This document shows positions 59,739 to 64,000 of a stretch of 64,000 nt of DNA, piece after piece. Source of the DNA: Pseudarthrobacter sp. IC2-21. Lineage in GTDB: Bacteria; Actinomycetota; Actinomycetes; Actinomycetales; Micrococcaceae. The stretch covers positions 62,001-126,000 of the forward strand of contig NZ_CP139145.1 in assembly GCF_034048115.1 (NCBI RefSeq), given 5' to 3'. The notes beneath the pieces are model-generated. The model saw nothing but the letters and a program-made list of their open reading frames with translations, ran no database searches and had not been told where the DNA came from. Position 1 is the stretch's first letter. The number at the start of each line of letters is the position of its first letter. The translations under genes were made by a program, and so were the position numbers.

Positions 59739-60677
59739 ATGGCATTCAGCCCGATCACGCACCTGAGGCACTTCGACATCGCGGTGCCCGATTACCAAAA
59801 GCAGGTTGAGTTCTACAAGAACCACTGGGGACTCACTGAAATGGAGAACGACGGCGGCGTGACCTACTTCGCCGCCGAGGGCTCCCCGGAACAGTATTCG
59901 GTCCGGGTGCGCAAGGCCGATGACAAGCGCCTTGACATGGTCGCGTTCGGCGCGGCGGACAAGGCTTCGGTTGACCAGCTCGCCTCGGACCTCATCGCCA
60001 AGGGCGTGAAGCTCATTGGCGAACCCGATGACGTCAAGACTCTCGGCGGGGGATACGGCTTCCGCTTCTTCGACCTGGAGGGGCGCACCATCGAGGTCTC
60101 CTCCGACGTCGAGGTGCGCAAGCACCGCAAGATCGAGGAGCGCGAGGCCATCCCGGTGAAGCTCTCCCACGTGGTTCTCAACTCCCCGGAGCCGGAAAAG
60201 ATGCGTGCGTGGTACGAGCAGCACCTGGGCTTCCGCCTCTCGGACACCCTGAACCACCCGGAGGTCGGCGACCTCTTCTACTTCATGCGCTGCAACGAGC
60301 AGCACCACTCCATGGCGATCGCGCGCGGCCCGCACGCCTCGCTGCAGCACGCATCCTTCGAGCTGCGCGGCATCGACGAATACATGCGCGGCACCGGAAA
60401 GCTGCTGCGCTCGGGCCACCAGAAACTCTGGGGTCCTGGCCGCCACCGTGCCGGGGACAACACTTTCACCTACTTCCTGGACCCCAACGGCAACACCATG
60501 GAATACACCACCGAGTTGGACACGGTCGAGGAAGACAACTGGCATCCGAGCATCTTCGATGTGCGCGAACCCGAAACCTCCGACCAATGGGGCACCGGCG
60601 GGGACATGGACGACTTCATTACCAAGGAGATGTTCAACAACAAGGACAACGGCCTGTACGTCGCCCCGCCGGTCTAG
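59739..60677 (+). CDS. Type I extradiol ring-cleavage dioxygenase
   Basis: The 312-residue protein has two vicinal-oxygen-chelate modules of about 150 residues. The C-terminal module carries the full iron site: His144 (LSHVVLNS), His204 (LQHASFEL) and Glu255 (NTMEYTTEL). The acid-base residues expected in this family are also there: His189 or His190 (EQHHSMAI), His236 (GRHRAGD) and Tyr245 (FTYFLDP). It should open a catechol ring beside the two hydroxyls. The gene lies between the hydroxylase and an FAH-family gene, giving hydroxylation, meta cleavage and hydrolysis in order. Ring substitution cannot be read from sequence. Confidence 0.9.
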   Translation: MAFSPITHLRHFDIAVPDYQKQVEFYKNHWGLTEMENDGGVTYFAAEGSPEQYSVRVRKADDKRLDMVAFGAADKASVDQLASDLIAKGVKLIGEPDDVKTLGGGYGFRFFDLEGRTIEVSSDVEVRKHRKIEEREAIPVKLSHVVLNSPEPEKMRAWYEQHLGFRLSDTLNHPEVGDLFYFMRCNEQHHSMAIARGPHASLQHASFELRGIDEYMRGTGKLLRSGHQKLWGPGRHRAGDNTFTYFLDPNGNTMEYTTELDTVEEDNWHPSIFDVREPETSDQWGTGGDMDDFITKEMFNNKDNGLYVAPPV

Positions 60678-60722
60678 CGACTGCCAACAAGGTCGGATAC
60701 CGGCTTCACAGAAGGAAGACTG

Positions 60723-61739
60723 ATGCACGAATTCACGCTGGGTACCTTCGAGGACGGAGGGAAGCAATTCCCCGGGGCCGTCTTCGGGGACGCCGTCGTT
60801 GACCTGCGCACCGTGATGCCGGGCATCACGCGGATCGGGGACCTGTTCGCCGACTGGGACGCAAACCTGGAGGTGATCGGGTCCCTCGACCCGGCCGCGG
60901 CAGGTGGCCGCCCGCTCGAGGGACTTAAGGTGCTGCCACCGGTCCAGCCGGTGGGCACCATCATTGCTGCCGGGGCGAACTACCGCGAACACGTCCTGCA
61001 GATGAGCGTCGCCCACAAGCTCGGTGCGGAAGGCGCCAACCCGGCACAACTGGCAGCCAACGCCGCGGCCGAAATCGATGAGCGCGGCCGTTCCGGCGAC
61101 CCGTACATCTGGACCGGGATCCCCTCGGCGGTCTGCGGCGCCTACGACGACGTACAATTGCCTGATGTCGGCGGCAACATCGACTGGGAACTGGAGCTGG
61201 GCGTGGTCATCGGCCGCCGGGCGCACCGGGTCTCGGCCGCCGACGCCTTCGACTACGTCGCCGGATACACGATTGTCAACGATGTCACTGCGCGCACGCT
61301 CGTCCCACGCAACGACATCGCGATGATGGGCACCGACTGGTTCCGCGCGAAGAACCAACCGACGTTCTTCCCCACCGGCCCCTATGTGGTGCCCAAGCGG
61401 TTCGTACCGGACCCGGCGAAGCTGCGGATCCGCCTGAGCCTCAACGGCAAAGTAATGCAGGATGCCCTCGCCGATGACCTGCTTTTCGACATCCCGAGCC
61501 TGATCGCCTACGCCTCCTCCGTCGCTGTGCTGCAGCCAGGGGATCTCCTGATCACCGGTTCGCCAGCGGGCAACGGTTCGCATTGGGGCCGATTCCTCAA
61601 GAACGGCGACGTGATGGAAGCGGAGATCTCGGGTCTCGGCACCCAACGTTCGACAGTCCGCGGGCCCAGCGGGCAGTTGCCTCCCTGGTATGTGGATCGC
61701 CCGGCCGCGGTCGCTGCCGCCGGGGCGGCCGCCTGGTGA
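60723..61739 (+). CDS. Fumarylacetoacetate hydrolase-family protein
   Basis: The 338-residue protein has the FAH C-terminal fold: GTIIAAGANYREHV near residue 80, DWELELGVVIGRRA near 155, GYTIVNDVTARTLV near 180, and LQPGDLLITGSPAGNG near 275. Members hydrolyse, hydrate, decarboxylate or isomerise ring-cleavage products using a divalent metal bound by acidic residues such as those in ELELG. It follows the dioxygenase gene by 45 bases, so it most likely acts on the ring-fission product. The last bases overlap the start of the binding-protein-fold gene (GTGA). Confidence 0.88.
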   Translation: MHEFTLGTFEDGGKQFPGAVFGDAVVDLRTVMPGITRIGDLFADWDANLEVIGSLDPAAAGGRPLEGLKVLPPVQPVGTIIAAGANYREHVLQMSVAHKLGAEGANPAQLAANAAAEIDERGRSGDPYIWTGIPSAVCGAYDDVQLPDVGGNIDWELELGVVIGRRAHRVSAADAFDYVAGYTIVNDVTARTLVPRNDIAMMGTDWFRAKNQPTFFPTGPYVVPKRFVPDPAKLRIRLSLNGKVMQDALADDLLFDIPSLIAYASSVAVLQPGDLLITGSPAGNGSHWGRFLKNGDVMEAEISGLGTQRSTVRGPSGQLPPWYVDRPAAVAAAGAAAW

Positions 61740-62581
61740 GCCTGCGCCAAAGCCACTTCGTCCCGCCGGTGTCCTATCTGCTGGCGGACGAACTGGGATT
61801 CCTGCAGGGATTAGAGGTGCTGCCCACCCGGACCACGTCGAGCTCTGAGCAGCTGCGGGCCCTGCTTTCCGGGGAGCAGGACATGGTGGTCACAGCAATC
61901 GACAATTTGTTCGAGTGGACCCGAGCTGGGGCCGACCTGCGCCTGGTGGCCCAAGTCGAGGCGACGACGCCGCTGGGCATCCACGCGGGTGGTGACGTGG
62001 AATCAATCGCGGACCTGGCGGGATGCCGGTTTGCGGTGGACGCCCCCGACAATGGGTTCGCGCTCATCGCCAAGCGCCTGTTACGGGACGTCGACGTCGA
62101 CTACGTGGTGGTCGGCGGCGTGCGCGAACGACTCGACGCACTCCTTGGCGGTCAAGTGGACGCGACTCTGCTCGGACCGCCGTTCGACCAACTCGCCGAA
62201 CTGGCCGGGATGAAGCGCGTGCTGGATGTCAACGCCCTGCTGCCGGAACTGCCCGGCCAAGGCCTGGTGGTCCGCGCCGGGGTTCTCGAATCCGAGGAGC
62301 TGGAACGCTACCTTCGCGCCATGGTCCTAGGAGTAGGGGCCGGAGTGTCGATGGAAGATGAGCAGGGCATCGAGTTGCTCGAACGCTGCGGTTACCAAGA
62401 CGCGGCCGCAAGAGCCTGGGGTTCACGGGCCCGCACCCTTGCGGTGGATCACCGGGGACTGGCGTTGCTGACCGAGATCCGCCGAAGCCTGGACATGCTT
62501 CCGCCAAACGTCCGTTTGGAAGAGCTATACGACGGCGAACCGCTCGTGAGGGCCGCACGGTCCGCCACCATCCATAACTGA
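61736..62581 (+). CDS. Periplasmic-binding-protein fold (NMT1/THI5-like) without signal peptide
   Basis: From the GTG at 61736, which overlaps the FAH stop, the protein has 281 residues. SYLLADELGFLQGLEVLPTRTTSSSEQL, LLSGEQDMVVTAIDNLFEWTRAGADLRLVAQVEATTPLGIHA and a GCRFAVDAPDNGFALIAKRLL segment follow the type 2 periplasmic-binding pattern of ABC substrate-binding proteins. There is no signal peptide, lipobox or membrane segment, and translation is coupled to a cytoplasmic enzyme gene. No permease or ATPase gene is adjacent. Known cytoplasmic relatives of this fold include enzymes such as 4,5-dihydroxyphthalate decarboxylase. It may be an enzyme of the ring-cleavage pathway or a ligand sensor. 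Confidence 0.75.
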   Translation: MSLRQSHFVPPVSYLLADELGFLQGLEVLPTRTTSSSEQLRALLSGEQDMVVTAIDNLFEWTRAGADLRLVAQVEATTPLGIHAGGDVESIADLAGCRFAVDAPDNGFALIAKRLLRDVDVDYVVVGGVRERLDALLGGQVDATLLGPPFDQLAELAGMKRVLDVNALLPELPGQGLVVRAGVLESEELERYLRAMVLGVGAGVSMEDEQGIELLERCGYQDAAARAWGSRARTLAVDHRGLALLTEIRRSLDMLPPNVRLEELYDGEPLVRAARSATIHN

Positions 62582-62626
62582 GCGTCACCCACGAAGTTGC
62601 CTATTGCAACTCCATAAACCCGATGC

Positions 62627-62641
62627 GATACTGTACGTATC
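62627..62641. promoter_or_regulatory. TetR-type operator upstream of the second FAH gene
   Basis: GATACTGTACGTATC has perfect GATAC/GTATC arms with the same 15-base span as the consensus and matches it at 11 of 15 positions. It lies 26 bases before the gene start. Confidence 0.65.
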
Positions 62642-62667
62642 GTATGTAGAATAGCTAAGGAGCAGCC

Positions 62668-63684
62668 ATGAAACTTGGAAGAATTGCCGTCCCAACGCCC
62701 GACGGCGAACAGATCCGACTCGTCGCGGCCCAGCCCGAACAGGGCCGGGTCATTGACCTCGCCCGCGCCTACGCCCTGACACTTCAGCGCAAAGCGGCTG
62801 ATCCGGAACGAGCCCGGGCGTTGGCCCTTGCGATTCTCCCTGGCAGCCTGGCCGCAGGAATTGGCGGCGGTTCCATTTTCCTGGACGCTGCCCATGACGC
62901 TCTTGGCGCGGCTGATGACGCATCCCACAGTATCGACGAGGTCTCATGGCGCGCGGCTGTCGACTCTCCGGTCATACGCGACGGGCTGACGTTCGAACAG
63001 CACATCCAAAACTTCCACCGCATTGTCGCCAAGGCCCAGCCGGCACGCTCGATCTACGATCGTCCGGGCTATTTCAAGGGCACCACTGCCATGTCCTATG
63101 GACACAACCAAGAGCTGCCCTACCCCGACTTCACCGAGGCCCTCGACTGGGAACTCGAAATCGGCTACATCGTTGGCAAGTCCGGAAGCGACCTGACCCC
63201 GGACACGGCACTGGACCACCTCTTTGGCATCACCGTCTTCAACGACTTCAGCGCACGCGATATCCAAGGCGCGGAAATGGCGATCGGTATGGGCCCGCAG
63301 AAGTGCAAAGACTTCGGCTACGGCATCGGGCCCTGGGTTACCACCATGGACGAAATTGACTCCATCGAGGGTTTGCGCGGCCAAGTCCGCGTCAACGGCG
63401 AGGTGCTCTCCGACACCAAGGTCGAGGACTTCGTCTACACCCCCGCAGAGTTGCTGGCCTACGTCTCCATCTCCGACCGCCTGCAGCCGGGCGACCTCAT
63501 CGGTTCGGGCACCATGGGCTTCGGCGCCGGCGTTGAAATCGGCAAATTCCTGCAACCCGGCGACGTCATTGAGCTGGAACTGGAAGGAGTTGGCACTTTG
63601 CGCACACCGATTTCGACGGAACGCCAAAAGGCCCCATGGTGGCCCGAGCCACGCACCTACCCGCACGAAGAATGGGTAGCATAA
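62668..63684 (+). CDS. Fumarylacetoacetate hydrolase-family protein (second copy)
   Basis: The 338-residue protein has the same fold as the one at 60723 but is clearly different. It has YFKGTTAMSYGHNQELPYP near residue 135, DWELEIGYIVGKSG, GITVFNDFSARDIQGAEM and LQPGDLIGSGTMGFGAG. The SARDIQ phrase recalls family members that act on acylpyruvates. AAGGAG precedes the ATG, and an operator copy stands directly upstream, so this gene begins a new transcription unit. The stop overlaps the next start by one base (TAATG). It may carry out a later step, for example hydrolysis of an acylpyruvate, after the first FAH protein. Confidence 0.88.
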   Translation: MKLGRIAVPTPDGEQIRLVAAQPEQGRVIDLARAYALTLQRKAADPERARALALAILPGSLAAGIGGGSIFLDAAHDALGAADDASHSIDEVSWRAAVDSPVIRDGLTFEQHIQNFHRIVAKAQPARSIYDRPGYFKGTTAMSYGHNQELPYPDFTEALDWELEIGYIVGKSGSDLTPDTALDHLFGITVFNDFSARDIQGAEMAIGMGPQKCKDFGYGIGPWVTTMDEIDSIEGLRGQVRVNGEVLSDTKVEDFVYTPAELLAYVSISDRLQPGDLIGSGTMGFGAGVEIGKFLQPGDVIELELEGVGTLRTPISTERQKAPWWPEPRTYPHEEWVA

Positions 63685-64000
63685 TGACCCGGCCCCCAGT
63701 TCGCCGCATCGTCACCGGGCACGATGATCAGGGACGCGCCATCATCCTCTCGGACGGGGCCGCGCCCAACCACTGGTCTTCGGACATGATTCCCGGATTC
63801 GGTGCCACCGTGCCCTGGCTGACCGCAGCCGGACCCATCGACCACGTCACCGACGCCGACCCGGCCACGGCGGACGCTGAGATACCCAGCTTCCCCGCCG
63901 CCGGCGAGACTATCCTGCGCATTGCCGACTTCCCGCCGGACTCCGTCTACCCGGATGAGGCCGGCTCGGTGATCTTCAGTGAGCTCGACGGGCACGACGA
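63684..64000 (+). CDS. Cupin-domain protein, 3' end outside the window
   Basis: The ATG at 63684 shares a base with the preceding stop and opens a frame that continues to the window edge (about 105 codons). The visible part starts MTRPPVRRIVTGHDDQGR and IILSDGAAPN, the usual start of small cupin proteins found beside aromatic-degradation genes. The metal-binding histidines of the cupin would lie beyond or at the edge, so activity cannot be judged. Coupling to the FAH gene suggests a role in the same pathway, perhaps as an isomerase or dioxygenase. Confidence 0.65.
   Translation, partial: MTRPPVRRIVTGHDDQGRAIILSDGAAPNHWSSDMIPGFGATVPWLTAAGPIDHVTDADPATADAEIPSFPAAGETILRIADFPPDSVYPDEAGSVIFSELDGHD

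Noticed and set aside
58155..61646. A 1163-codon open frame on the minus strand
   Set aside because: It is the antisense shadow of the hydroxylase, dioxygenase and FAH genes in G+C-rich DNA. It has no family similarity I can see and no ribosome-binding site, while the plus-strand genes have complete active sites.
1..64000. CRISPR arrays, tRNA or rRNA genes, phage or plasmid replication genes
   Set aside because: I saw no regularly spaced repeats, no cloverleaf-type tRNA sequences, no rRNA segments and no integrase, replication or phage structural genes anywhere in the window.

Overview
The window is high-G+C DNA with actinobacterial gene style: GTG starts, many ATGA/GTGA stop-start overlaps, PucR regulators, and mycobacterial-type steroid side-chain enzymes. 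An Arthrobacter-like soil member of the Micrococcales is the best guess from gene content, but no rRNA or tRNA is present to test it. Almost every gene belongs to catabolism: several complete or near-complete degradation modules lie side by side, each with its own regulator and often its own importer.

Layout. (1) 1-658: 3' part of a b-type cytochrome. (2) 833-9610, plus strand, tightly overlapping: two acyl-CoA dehydrogenases (FadE29/FadE28-like), an MFS transporter, an acyl-CoA ligase, a MaoC-like hydratase, a DUF35 protein, a second MaoC-like protein (ChsH1-like), the aldolase Ltp2 and a hotdog thioesterase. This is the retro-aldol module that removes the last three carbons of steroid side chains, but with the usual ChsH2 fusion split into two genes. 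A truncated SDR gene (9702-10108) follows. (3) 10498-15785, minus strand: alcohol dehydrogenase, Baeyer-Villiger monooxygenase, esterase and a semialdehyde dehydrogenase, an alcohol to ketone to ester or lactone to acid route. (4) 16159-25703: a PucR regulator divergent from an operon of aminotransferase, CoA-transferase, glutaryl-CoA dehydrogenase, aldehyde dehydrogenase, 3-hydroxyacyl-CoA dehydrogenase, thiolase and a small unknown protein. Together these can take a C5 amino acid or semialdehyde through glutarate to acetyl-CoA. (5) 25704-27670: decayed, gene-poor DNA. (6) 27671-36412: M20 amidohydrolase, NCS1 permease, HyuB, HyuA and a second PucR regulator, a hydantoin-like nitrogen compound module. 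(7) 36470-38641: a lone glycogen-debranching-type enzyme. (8) 39191-44159: SDR, VAO-type flavin oxidase (alkylphenol or eugenol type), Tat-exported metallo-beta-lactamase-fold hydrolase and an AraC regulator.

(9) 44603-64000 is one large aromatic-degradation locus: TetR regulator, thiolase, thioesterase, Old-Yellow-Enzyme reductase, a ribose-type ABC importer, DapA-family aldolase, ornithine-cyclodeaminase-family protein, aldehyde dehydrogenase, MhpA-type hydroxylase, extradiol dioxygenase, two FAH-family hydrolases, a periplasmic-binding-fold protein without signal peptide, and a cupin cut by the window edge. A 15-bp palindrome (consensus GATACGAATCGTATC) recurs in the promoter regions of these transcription units and of the TetR gene itself, so the locus looks like one TetR-controlled regulon with an unidentified aromatic substrate.

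The most interesting points are this operator network, the split ChsH2, the cytoplasmic binding-protein-fold gene inside a ring-cleavage operon, the convergence of the Baeyer-Villiger and glutarate modules, and a 22-bp inverted repeat in front of the VAO-type oxidase gene.
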